From the NCBI RefSeq assembly GCF_030272615.1, contig NC_081408.1:302967450-303031449 (forward strand): DNA of 64,000 bases. The letters run 5' to 3'. Position 1 is the stretch's first letter, and each line of letters starts with the position of its first letter. The position numbers and the translations under genes were made by a program. This DNA is from Cryptomeria japonica (Eukaryota > Streptophyta > Pinopsida > Cupressales > Cupressaceae). Below, in pieces: positions 47,132 through 58,212 of this stretch. The notes under the pieces were generated by a model. That model was not told the origin of the DNA, did not search any database, and was given only the letters and a program-made list of their open reading frames with translations.

Positions 47132-48513
47132 TGTTGGATGTTGCTGAGAGTTTTCTAGAATAATGTTTTGTCATTGATGTCAACATATTCTTTTGTGTGT
47201 TCTATTATTGCAGTCAGATTAAATGAGTTGGTTTGGTTAGTGTGTTGCAGTTGAGCTAATGTGGTTTAATGTGTTTAGAGATACTTATTTCTAGTTGATT
47301 CAACATAATTTTCAGTGGTCTGTGTGATGATTTGATTGAGTTATGAGATCCAATATTGACTTGATATTCAGTTGTTCATGTTATTCGGTATTTTGATTTG
47401 TACTCCAAATTGCTATATCTTTAGTTGTGGATTTATGGGATGTGTTATGGACATTGATGTGTATCTTCAATTCAATTGGTTCATGATTTAGATGTCCACA
47501 AGAAAAAAATTCATGTTGTTAGTTAGTTATGATTTTGTTATTGAGCTTCGGTGATGAGATGGTAACGATCATGGAAATTTGAGTTATTACAGTTGTTGTG
47601 GTACAATTCACATTACTTGTGAATATTTCTAGATCATTTTCTATGAGTATTGGTGGTCCGTATTTATCATTGGGTGCATTATTGAAGATTTTATTGGTCT
47701 GGTCATATTCTTCATGTTATGTGATATTTATGGAGTTGTAGCATGTTGTGGATGATCAAGGCGTAATTGTTGGAAGTGTTGCATATTTCCGATGTTGATT
47801 TGGGTCCAGACTATGTCTTAGACGATATTGTTTTGGTCCACATATGTTGTGGTATCGTGTGAGGTTATTATTTTATTATTTGTGTTGAGGGTTTGGCTAA
47901 CCTTGAAATATAGGTTGATGTCTTGTATAAATAAATATAATAATCATGTAAGATGTATGTCTGTGATCATTATAAGTGTGCATGGTCGAGTTGTATGTGA
48001 AAACAAGTAATTTGATCTTTTAGAAGTGTGAAGAAGAGAAGAGAAGTGTTGCAGATCAGACTGTGTGCTTAACTAGAACTTTACTCAGGCATATGTGGAT
48101 GCTATTTTCATAGTTCATTTAATCTAGATTATAGTCTGAATTCTTTTGTAAGTTAGTGAGACTTCTTGTAAGGTAGTGAGCCTTCTCTTAAGGTTGTAGC
48201 CTTTCTAGGTTTATTATCTAAGCAGTGAACTCTAGGCAATGTGTCTGAATGCATGTGCATTCTCATTGTAATATTTTATTCACCCCTAATAGGGTATTAT
48301 CTCATTGTGGATAGGTTCCCACCATGGTTTTACCTTTGACTGGGTTTTCCATTTCAAAAATCTTGGTGTTATGTGTGATATTGATGTGGTGTTGTTTAAT
48401 GCTTTAACTATTAATTATTAGATCTGAATTGTGGTTTAAAGTTGTAGAAGTTTCTGGTGCAAACTGATTCACCCCCCCCCCCCCCCCCTCAGTTTGTTGT
48501 ATTGTTGCCAACA
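47132..48513 (+). repeat. copia D 5' LTR
   Basis: It starts TGTTGGATGTTGC and ends GTTGCCAACA, followed directly by the primer site. It has TATAAATA at 47926-47933, the CCCACCATGGTTTTACC block near 48325 and a C17 run at 48472-48488. Length is 1.38 kb. It is related to LTR C (CATTGATGTCAACATATT in both). Confidence 0.88.
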
Positions 48514-48533
48514 ATTGGTATCAAAGTTTGACA
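48514..48533 (+). other. copia D primer-binding site
   Basis: ATTGGTATCAAAGTTTGACA directly after the LTR matches the initiator-Met tRNA type site with one change in the core. Confidence 0.85.
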
Positions 48534-48551
48534 GCTTGAGGAAGATCTGGG

Positions 48552-50216
48552 ATGACAACCTTTTCTTTTAGGAAGGATAGTCCGAGATTTGATGGAACTA
48601 ACTACACTCTTTGGAAGAGCCGGATGCAATTTCATTTGAGATGCATTGGAGAAGAGTACTGGAAGGTCACTAAGAATATATACAATATTCCCCAGAATGG
48701 TCCTTCCACTCCGGATGAGATAAAGGAAGAAAAATACAATATTAGAGATAAGGATGCATTGCTGAGTACCTTGTCAGATTATGAGATGACTAATTTGATG
48801 GATCTTGAAACTGCTCATGAGATTTGGATAAAGTTAGAGACCTTGCATGAAGGTAATAGTCATGTGAAAGTTGCTAAGTTGCAGAGCTTGAAAGGAAAGT
48901 ATGAGAACCTGAAGATGAGTGAAGATGAAAATACTACCTCTTTTATGCATAAAGTGAATGATCTTGTGTGTGGAATTAGATGTGTCAGTGGATTCCTTGA
49001 AGAGTTTGAGATCGTTGCTAAAGTATTGAGATCCTTACCTCCTGCTTATAAACATAAGACTACTGCTATAGATGAGATCTGGACTATGACAAATGTGACA
49101 AGAGATATGTTGGTTGGTAAACTTGTTGCTTTTGAGTTGAGTGAGTTTGGTGATCCTCTTCCTAAGACTAAATCTGCATTCAAAGCTACTATTTCTAGGA
49201 AGCAGAAATATGATCTAGAAGAGAGTTCTACAAAAGTATCTAGATATAAGAAAGAGATGAAAGAGATGGAAGATGAAGAAAGAGAGCTTGAGTTTTTAAG
49301 TACTTATTGCCAGAAGATTGCCTAAAGGTGCCGATAAGTATGAGGGTAAGTTATTTATTAAATGATTTTCATGTAACAAGATAGGATATTTTGCATCAAG
49401 GTGTTCGAAAAGAGATAAAAATCCTAAGAAGCCATTTAAGCCATATAAGCCTAAATATCAAAAGAAGTGTTATTATATTGCTGATGAAAGTGCGACAAAT
49501 GATGAGTTAGATAAAGGAGATTCTAGAGATGAATTTGTGTTCATTGCTATCAAGGAAGATGATCCTGTAACTATAGATTCTACAAGCTGCATTAATGAGG
49601 AGAAAGCTTTAGCTAGTAAAGTAGAAGAGAAAGATGAATGGGTAATTGACAGTGGTTTCTCTCATCATATGATAGGCGATAAGAGTAAATTTTTGAGCTT
49701 TGAAAAGTATGATGGTGGAATATTAAGATTTGGTGATAACAAAGCTTGTATAATTCATGGTAGAGGTTCTATTTCTCTTGATGGTAAGAACAATACTGAT
49801 GATGTGTTGTATGTTGAAGGATTAAAGCATAATATTTCGAGTGTTGGTCAAATGGTTGATAAGGGATATAACTTGTAATTCAAGAATGACAAATGTGAGA
49901 TCTTGAGTAGCTCTGGAACTAAGATTGCATCAGGGACACATACTAAAGCTAATATCTTTCACTTGAATTTTGGTGGTAAAAGTTGTTTAATTGCTCAAAT
50001 TGATGAAAGCTGGTTGTGGCATAAAAGGATGTGTCATGTAAATTTTGATTGCATGGCTAAGATTAGTTCTATTAGAGAAATAAGAGATCTACCAAAGTTG
50101 ATAAAACCCTCTAATCCTATATATAAGGAATGTCAATTAGGGAAGTACACAAGAGTTACTTATAAGAGAAAATAGTATAATTTAAATGGATTGTTAAATC
50201 TAATAGACTTATAAAG
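48552..50216 (+). pseudogene. gag-pol: copia D gag / protease / pre-integrase, truncated
   Basis: ATG 48552 opens an intact 257-residue gag frame (UBN2-type: DGTNYTLWKSRMQFHL, AHEIWIKLE, KSLKGKYENLKM-like region). A frameshift near 49285-49317 precedes the zinc knuckle; the knuckle has a stop TGA (49363) at its first Cys and Tyr for His. Protease shows WVIDSGFSHHM near 49640-49670 (usual C-T/S after DSG is F here). Stops follow at 49876 and 50173. Pre-integrase keeps WHKRMCH; the later CxxC has become YKEC. The homology ends at about 50212 (NGLLNLIDL), where a reverse LTR begins. Integrase core, RT and RNase H are gone. Confidence 0.9.
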
Positions 50217-50718
50217 CACTGAGAGAGGGGGGTGAATCAGTGATAGCAAAAACAATAACACTTTAAACCCAAACCAGTAAAAATAATTAACCAGTTTACT
50301 TAAGAATTTGCATGCAATCCAAAGTGTTATAAAAGAATTCACAACAAGTAAAACATTCACCATAACATAAGTGTTTATACGTAGAAAAACCAACTGGGAA
50401 AAACCACAGTGATATGGGACTCACAAGTTAACTATCTACAGAAATAGGTAACTAACCAGTTAAGGTCTACAAAGTGCTCTGTTAGGAGTGATCCTATTAA
50501 AGATCCCAAATCCCTGTTAGGAGCTATAGCTGGTTAAAGGTAATACCTTGTTAGGAGTAACCTCGGTAGAGGATTTCAAATCCAAACTAATGGATCACTT
50601 GACTAGAGGATTTGTACAATGAATATTTTTAGAGCTTACCCGGTTAGGGGTAGTGATTAGAAAATAACAGGTGATATAATCTAGAAATAACACATCTTGC
50701 TTGTATAGATCCTTTTCT
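50210..50718 (-). repeat. copia LTR E, reverse, cut by S2
   Basis: On the minus strand this is the 3' part of a copia LTR: a G-run/C-run with TGAATCAG (50226-50240), and AAAAACCACAGTG (50399-50411). The left edge is uncertain (50192-50213) because copia D integrase homology runs almost to it. No primer site lies to its left, so it is either the 3' LTR of a reverse element or a solo LTR. At 50718 it is interrupted by S2, and its remainder probably lies after 63902. Confidence 0.65.
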
Positions 50719-50756
50719 TGTCATAACCCTCTTTTCGAACATTGATATGACTTGCT

Positions 50757-50758
50757 AT

Positions 50759-50793
<35 letters not shown>

Positions 50794-50805
50794 TTATTAT
50801 TATTA
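50757..50805. repeat. (ACT)n/(ATT)n microsatellite
   Basis: About eleven ACT units pass into ATT units close to the S2 5' end. Confidence 0.95.
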
Positions 50806-50928
50806 ATTTTATGAGCAATGTTAGTTAAAGATGAAAAATTAAATAAGAATGGAGTTAATTTTAAAAGAAGAAATAACAAGTGGTGACTCGCACGTGAGGT
50901 CATAATTTATTTTGGAGATTATTTGTTT

Positions 50929-51198
50929 TCTCAATATTGTATTTGAGCACATGGTGTAGAAGAAATAAGAAGATTCCATAAATGAATCAAATTTACTTGC
51001 ATGGTCAAGTGTAACTCCCACTATGACAACAATTGTTTTGCATGAAATTATTTTTTTTTTTTTGAAATTTTCTCAATATGTTAATTTAGCACATGTTGTA
51101 GGAGGAAATGAGAAGGTTCTAGAAGAGAATCTCAATTCAAATTTTTGCATGTAACTTCTACTATGACAATTAATCATTTTTGTATGAAATTATTTTGG
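50929..51198. repeat. 139-bp tandem duplication in S2
   Basis: Two diverged copies begin TTCTCAATAT (50929 and 51068) and share AGCACATGnTGTAG, GCATG and AACTnCnACTATGACAA. S1 has one copy only (near 24243). Confidence 0.7.
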
Positions 51199-52296
51199 GA
51201 AAAGAATATGGAAATCAATTAATTCTTTTGTGGTGAGAAAATGACTCTCTTTTCTATATATTGAGTTCTAGATTTTCGAAAAAAGGAGAGTTGATTGTTT
51301 TATGTGATTAAGTATTCTTTTTAATTCTCAAGAATTTTTTTCAAATCATGTTAGATATAGATGAATTTTGTAGACATTTTGCATTGTGTGAGTTAGGATT
51401 TTTAGAGGTTTTGGAGAAGATCTTGCTAGGTTACAATATGAGGATTGAAGAAAGATAGTTGGGAGAACAAGGGGTGATTCATCAATAAGATTTTGGTTCA
51501 TCTTGCAGATTCAGGTTCCCTCTTTCCATACTTGTATATTTTTCTTCCGGAAATGAGATTTTTATTAGTATGCATGTTGTTTTTCTTTGAAAAATTAGGT
51601 AGTTTAAGGGAGAAATATTTTGATATTGTTTAATTCAGAAAGAGGGGAGAGATCTTTATTTGCATAATATAGAGTTTTTGCATTCTTTTGTTTCAGATTT
51701 TGATAAGGAAATCTATATGCATTTACCATCTTGTTTTAGATTTTGATAGAAGGAATATGTGTGCATGTGTGAATAGATGTGTATATCTTACTTTTTTGTA
51801 TCAATTTCACATCTTCCATTAGAAAGCCTTCTCTTTATTTAATCTCTTTATTTTCTAATTTCTTATAGAGAAAATAAATATATAGTGAATTCATTCTAAA
51901 ATATTAGTGCCAGAAATAATCAATTTATTAGAAATTTTTTTTGAGGTTAAATGTAGTTTTAAAATATAGTTATTTTTTTTTAAAAATGAAAGGGGATGAG
52001 TTAAATAATACAATGGTTTCATTTCTCCTCTTTCTCAAAAATAAATTATAATTCTTATGTTTCTAATTTACATCCATAATAGTTTATATATTGTAATATT
52101 ACTTGAAAGTGAAAAAGTCTCTATGATTAGCTAATACCTTTTATTTCCTTAAATTAATTAATATTTGAACCCAAAAAAATTCATATTTGAATGAAAGGGT
52201 CTTATCATAGTGAAATTGTATGCATCTATTTTTATTTCATGTACTGCATAAGTGTTTAAGTAATTGTTCATTTATTTATCTATTTAAAATTGTATA

Positions 52297-52540
52297 ATTC
52301 TCTCAATTAGAGAAAATTTTGTACTCATTATAGGGGGCTGGGTTTTTTTTTTTTTTTTTGGCCCATTATGGTAATTGTGTAATCTTGGGTGGACCTCTTA
52401 TCTGGTTTTTATGTATGAGCAAAACTGAAGGTTTTCTTCACCTGGTTCTTTCCTACCAGTGCTCTTTGAATCAAGTTGTAAAACAATTATAAAAATTAAT
52501 AAAATTTAGTGGTTCGCCACTTTTATCAAAATAAAAAAAA
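52297..52540 (+). mobile_element. 5'-truncated LINE 3' end, TSD TAAAATTGTATA
   Basis: A 244-bp insert ends in TTCGCCACTTTTATC followed by an A-rich tail (52528-52540), and has a T-run with GGCCCATTATGG as in plant LINE 3' regions. Perfect 12-bp duplications TAAAATTGTATA flank it at 52285-52296 and 52541-52552. A long duplication directly after an A-rich tail is the mark of target-primed insertion. No coding part remains. Confidence 0.7.
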
Positions 52541-52552
52541 TAAAATTGTATA

Positions 52553-54190
52553 TATAAAATTTAGAAGAAGAACATATGTATATTAATTCTAGTAATCTTC
52601 ATATTAAGTCAATGTTGTGATTACGATTATGTGGCGAAGTAGATATACATGTATATGTACATGAAAACAATATTAGATTTGATAAATCTTAGATATGTAT
52701 AAAATTTAATTTTTATTACCATTCGCTTATTATATGATACAACAATAACATACAAAATCAATAACAATGTTTATAAGAATATTAAATAAATTAGTAAAAA
52801 AAACAAAACAATTTAATAAAAGAAAACCATTAGATAAATAAATAAAAAATTGCATGTCAAGCCTGTAGGAGGGGGAGGTAGGGTGTCTATGACTTCCTGT
52901 GAAAGACTGCAGCCCCAGAGGAGCTCTCTAAACAACCTCCAGAAATTTGCAACTAAATCAGCCATTCAATCCTTACAAAAGTGTTTCCAAAATCTGCATA
53001 ATTTGCATATGCTAACCAACAAATAAGAGTGGAAATAATTGTCCTGTTAAGAGGGTTTTTCTTCAAATAGGAAGTTGATTGATGACAAGGGGTTGCAAAC
53101 TCATAGACAAGCATGGTAGATTTTGTGGAACTCTTCTGTATGCATTCTTCTTCTCCATTCTTCCTGCAAGATTCACGATAATGAAATGGAAGAAAATCAC
53201 TAAATTTAAGTATTAGTATAAAGATTTTTAGGGTTTTGGGTGAACTCTACATCTAAGGGCTAAGATTAATCTAATCTAAGGGTTGAGATTGCTTCCTTAA
53301 TTTGTTTATTCATTAAAATAAAAAAAATTATTTCCTTTATATTTAAATTTAATTTTATCAGAGTATTTAAGATAACATTTTTTGTGCCACAATTTTATCT
53401 AAGACAAATATTAAGTAATCTATTTGTTGATAAACATAAATTTAGATAAAATGAATAAAAATCAATTATAGTAAATTTATCATTGATTTGATTGTTGATT
53501 GTTAGGATCTCTTGTATAAAAATTAATCATAATTATATTAAATTAATTACTTATTTTATAAACAGATATTAACACCCTTAATTTTAAATTGCACCAATAG
53601 TTTTGAACCAATGATTTAATCGACTTATTATTTAACTAAATGAGGATTAAAATTTAAAATACTAAGAGATAAAATTGTCTTGAAGATTGTTTTTTTTTAA
53701 TAATTAGTAAGTTATCTAAAAAGCTTTAAAACTTTCTTATTTGCTTTTCCCTATTAAAGCTATAAATTTTAAAATCATTTGTTAAATTATATGTATTAAA
53801 AAGAATGATTTTAATTTGAGTGTTTGGAAATTTTATTTCAAAAAAAAGAAAAAAGAAAGAAAAAAAAAAACAGATTTTATTTATTTTCATATTTGGATGA
53901 TTGTTGGGTAAAGCTTACTTTTGACCTTATCATGTGCTCTCTAATTATTTAAATAAGAATTTTACTTTTAAACATTATTTAAATGCTATATAATCTTTAT
54001 ATTTGGGATATAAATGGATAAGGAGTTATTTATAAGTAATATTTTGACGACGAATTATAATTAAGAGATCAAATAACATATGAAATATATTATTATTAAT
54101 TAAACATTTTGCTTATTATTAAATGAAATGTAAGTTCAATGTAAGTTCCTTCAAATTATTTAAATTATGGTATAGTGTGTTAAGTTTGAT
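52553..54190. other. S2 internal region of unknown nature
   Basis: Mostly AT-rich. A part at 52860-53230 is less AT-rich and has no counterpart that I can see in S1; see findings. No gene can be supported. Confidence 0.4.
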
Positions 54191-54194
54191 AAAT

Positions 54195-54520
54195 GTTAAA
54201 TTCTTTTCCAAAGTTTTTCTATTTAATCATTTAATCTCCTTTCAAGGAATTTAGTACCGTTCAAGTATAAGGATTCATATTTACGTAAGTTTATCATTTG
54301 TAGAAAATAACTAAAGATAAAATTTATGCTATTTCAAATGGAAGAATTAGTTGGTTTATGAATAATGTGGTTATTCTTAAGCTTATTATTAAATAGTTTT
54401 TCTCTTCAACAAGTTAATGTTAAATTCTTTTCCAAAGTTTTGGTATTTAATCATTTAAATTTCTTTCAAGCAATTTAGTACCTTTCAAGTTTTAGGATTC
54501 ATACTTGAAGTGAAATGGTC
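54195..54520. repeat. 224-bp-spaced direct repeat in S2
   Basis: GTTAAATTCTTTTCCAAAGT at 54195 recurs at 54419, and the match continues about 95 bp (through TTTAGTACC and GGATTCATA). Confidence 0.85.
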
Positions 54521-55746
54521 ATTTTTGTAAGTTATCTCCTATAAGTATTATAGTTTTCAAGTGATTAGTACTTTCATGAATATAGTTTAAGTTTTACAAT
54601 TATAATTTTCTTTCAAGAAAATACTATTTCCAAAATTGTTGAATTGTTTAGCATGTAATACTTATATCTTAGTTTTTTAATTCCAATCAGTAATTCCTTG
54701 CATATAATAATTTCTTTTCATAGTTGTTTTAGTATAATTTTTATTTATGATTTCATGAATTCATAGTTAAATTCTTAGATAGACAACTAAACAAGAGGAG
54801 CTGAAACCAAAAACCTTAGCAGCGTTCAGGTCTCTATGGTGCCTCTGGGTCATGCTTACGGGTAATGCCTTTGTGTTGAACTACTGCACTTAATGCCTAA
54901 TAAAGCTGCAACAACAACGTATGTGGCATTGCCCCTATAAACCACCGGGGAGAAATAAGGGTCATTTGGAAGTTAAAATCCAAGGGGTGGGTAATCCCCC
55001 TTGGATTGATAATCTAAAAAAGATTAATTTTAAAATCAATTTTCATTTGCTCAATTGAACCTTAGAAAACCCCATTAGGGTATTGTTGTGTGTTATGATC
55101 TTGGAATTTATTTTATCTTGACGATTTCAACGGATGATAACGGATTAAGGGTGATGTATATAATAGGAAATAGGTCTTAGTTGTTTTAAGCCACAAGCAA
55201 ATGGCCACCTTGAGCCTTTTTGCTATAAAGCTACCATTGTGGGTAGCAATTGCAGAGAAACTGTCTAGGACAATGACCCTAGAAAGGGTTGTGTACCCAC
55301 CAAATAGTTCTCATTAAAGCATAGTTAGAAACCAGAACTACATACTTTACGCCTTGATCCTATGTCGAAACGGGTATGTAGGTAGTCTAGGGACAATTGT
55401 CCCCTGTACTCAGGTGTTCGGGGATGGGGATTAGGATTTGGTTATGGGTGAGTAGTTGGTTCTTGAAGCTCCTTGGTCTTTTAATAAAATGGTGCAAATA
55501 ATAACTGAAAGGTTAAAAATGCATACTCAGAAGGAATCCAATATGAATTCACTTGACTTCCCGAGGCTTTAGGCGAAATTCTGAAGTGGAACTCAAGCTT
55601 GTTTATGTAATTATTTTTATACTCCTAAGGACGGCGACCTCAGTGCACTCCTAGTAGGGGAGTGTAGTCTTTAGAGAGTGGCTCAAGACCCAGATGGTCT
55701 CGATGAGTGTAAAGTCTCTGGCCAAAGCATATCCTATTCTTATGAA

Positions 55747-56939
55747 TGTAGCGTCCTAAAATTGCGACACTTGCAATTTTGACTGCATTTCGGTCTTCAC
55801 GATGGCGACGCAACACGCAACCTGAATAGAGACCCCAAAACTTGCTCACGACACTGAAAACTGCATTTTTCAAGCACCATTGGCCTGAACCTCCTTGCAC
55901 CCCGCTGTCCCGGAGGTGGGACTAGAGCACCCAGCGCCCTGGTCCCTGGGTCCTATTTTGGGCCCAGTTTCCTAAGTGATATCGGGTCTTTTTGATTGCA
56001 ATTTGGAAATATACTTCCCTGGTCGGCCTAAGGTCGGGAAAATCAGTCTATCAGCCCTAAATGACAAGTATATAAACTACATTTTCCTCTTTCATTTGAT
56101 ATGATGGAAAAGGCATGGAAACTATACTCAAGCATTCAAGCATTCAAGCATTCAAGCATTCTTTCAAGCAATTGATCATTTCAAGTCTCCATTCAAGGCT
56201 AAGTGTTGCATTCAAGACAAGGATTCAACCATTGAAGAAGAGATCACATACTACATGCTACAACATACAACATCTAAACCTTCGCACATAAGGATACAAA
56301 CATCCTTAGAACAAGGTATTAGTACTTGTTTTACATACATTTACATTTACAGCACTTGCTCATTTCTTGGTTAATTTCAAAACTGGGGTTTGACCTAAAG
56401 GCAAACCCCTAATCCTTAACCCCCCAATCGTCTTCGCTTTTCTGTGTGTAGGTTGCAGGTACGCGGCTGAGATTGAAGATCTGGAATCCTTGTGCAGAGA
56501 CGAATAGATCCCCCTTCGTTTCGTGGATTTTTCGGAGGACCATGGTGCCGGGCGCCATCGTCCCGACAACTTTTGCTCAAATTTGCAGGACAGCGCCGTA
56601 TTGACATTTTACTCCTAATTCCAGGTCCGCGGCTTCATCCTATACCCCGAACTCAGTTTATAAGCGAATCTTTATGACTTTCTATGCACGCTTAGCTTAA
56701 ATTCCTTAACAACATTCTTTACAAAAGAGGGTAGCCTTGCTTTCCTAACCCTTGAAATTCATTTAGCATCCAATCTTGCATTGCGTGGGATTGGATCTTA
56801 TGAGTTTCAACCCCTCTTTTGAATGTAAAGTCTCTCCCCTAAGTGAAAACCATCGAATCCTAGCAAACCTCCCTTCTCTCTCCTCGGAGTTAGAAGAGGG
56901 GAGACCAACTAGGGTTCGACCGCGATTTTCTGCTTTACA
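55747..56939 (+). repeat. G2 5' LTR
   Basis: It starts TGTAGCGTCC and ends CTGCTTTACA, 1193 bp. It holds a TATA box at 56069-56076, four tandem decamers TCAAGCATTC at 56128-56167, and a patch GCCGGGCGCCATCGTCCCG near 56547 that is echoed in the leader. The short minus-strand frames here are not genes. Confidence 0.92.
56069..56076 (+). promoter_or_regulatory. G2 LTR TATA box
   Basis: TATATAAA about 320 bp into the LTR is followed by C/T-rich sequence where transcription would begin. The same site is at 62674-62681 in the 3' LTR. Confidence 0.6.
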
Positions 56940-56962
56940 TTTTGGTGAACCCGACGTGAACA
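56940..56962 (+). other. G2 primer-binding site
   Basis: TTTTGGTGAACCCGACGTGA directly follows the 5' LTR end and is related to the G1 site. The TGG start fits a tRNA 3' end; I cannot name the tRNA. Confidence 0.7.
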
Positions 56963-58212
56963 TCCTTTCTGATTATTCATGATTAGATCTGAAAATTGAT
57001 TCCTTGATTACATTTCCATGTTTGATCTTTTGCAAAATTTTAGAGGTGATTGCATAAAAACCCTAAATTTTCTTTTTTTGAACACTAAACTTGCGAAATG
57101 TTTAATTATTAATGCTTGCTTCAGATCTGCTTTTCTATTATAAATTATCAATTCATATCTGTACTTTAATTTTGAAAATTAAGTGGTTAAATGTCAAAAC
57201 CCTAATTTTTGAAACCCTCTTAATTCAACCTTTGTTTGACCATTTGACCGATCAAAACATCTCCAAATCAGCTGTAACTTTGGATTCTGTAATAAAATCA
57301 CAATATCTTTCATCCCTGAAAATTTGGAAAAAAGTTGCGAGGACCGTGTTGCACTCCGAGCGCCATCGTCCCTGACATTTTTTCCAAAATTTCGGGAGCG
57401 AGATCTTGCTGTATTTTCCTGCTAAAATCCAGAATTTTGGCTGGTTTTGTCAATTATAACACTTTCAAAATTACAGTCAAAGTTGGTCTTGTGATTGCTT
57501 GGTTTAAGGTTCCTAATCATTCAAAAATTGTTGAAATTGAAATTTTGTGTCAAAATTGTGTTCTTATTGTCCTAAATCTGAAAATTGTGTTTGCATTCAT
57601 TCAAAATTTCAGTGCTTTATTCAAATTCTTGCATTTTTGTGACTTTTGAAATTAAGTGCTTAATTACAACAACTTTGATTTCCGCTTTCAAAATTGAATT
57701 TTGCGTGAAATTGAATCAATTTTTAAATTTCAAAACTTGCACTGCTTTTGACATTCCCTCTAAAATCATAAAATTCAAAATTTCAGTTTCCCTCTCTTTT
57801 TCAAAATTCAAATTTTGCATTTTTCGACAATCTTGATAGGGTTCAATTTTGAGATTGCAACTTTAATTTGGCCTATCTACAGATCGTAAAATCACTCAAT
57901 TTTTTCAGATTAGCTCTAAAATCATCATACCTTTCATCCCTGCAAATTTTGAAAAAAGTTGCAAGGACCGTGTTGCACTCCGAGCGCCACGGTCCCGGAC
58001 ATTTTTTCTGAAATTTCGGGAGACTGTTGTGATTGCATTTAACAGCTTAAATCTGGAAGATTGGCTGTTTTTACTAAAAATTGCTACCTCTAAAATCAAA
58101 ATCTTCTCTCTCTCTCTAGTGCATGAGTTTTACAACAAAAAGCCCTACTTACACTATTCCCGTTAGACGAAGCCATAGAATTAAGTCCTTCTGAGGTTTA
58201 ACTACTGAGGAG
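56963..58212 (+). other. G2 leader with a long direct repeat
   Basis: A 1.25-kb untranslated leader rich in AAAATTT-type words. A block of about 140-200 bp around CATCCCTG (57311) repeats at 57935. Frames across it (57112-57836) have no gene-like features. Confidence 0.7.

Noticed and set aside
48472-48488. C17 run as an assembly error
   Set aside because: C-runs occur at the same point in all the copia LTRs here (4121, 17839, and as G-runs at about 6052 and 50226), so the run is a family trait, though its exact length may be unreliable.
56360-56982. Short frames on both strands in G2 LTR, repeated at 62965-63305
   Set aside because: They recur only because the LTR is duplicated; they have different stops and no known domain.
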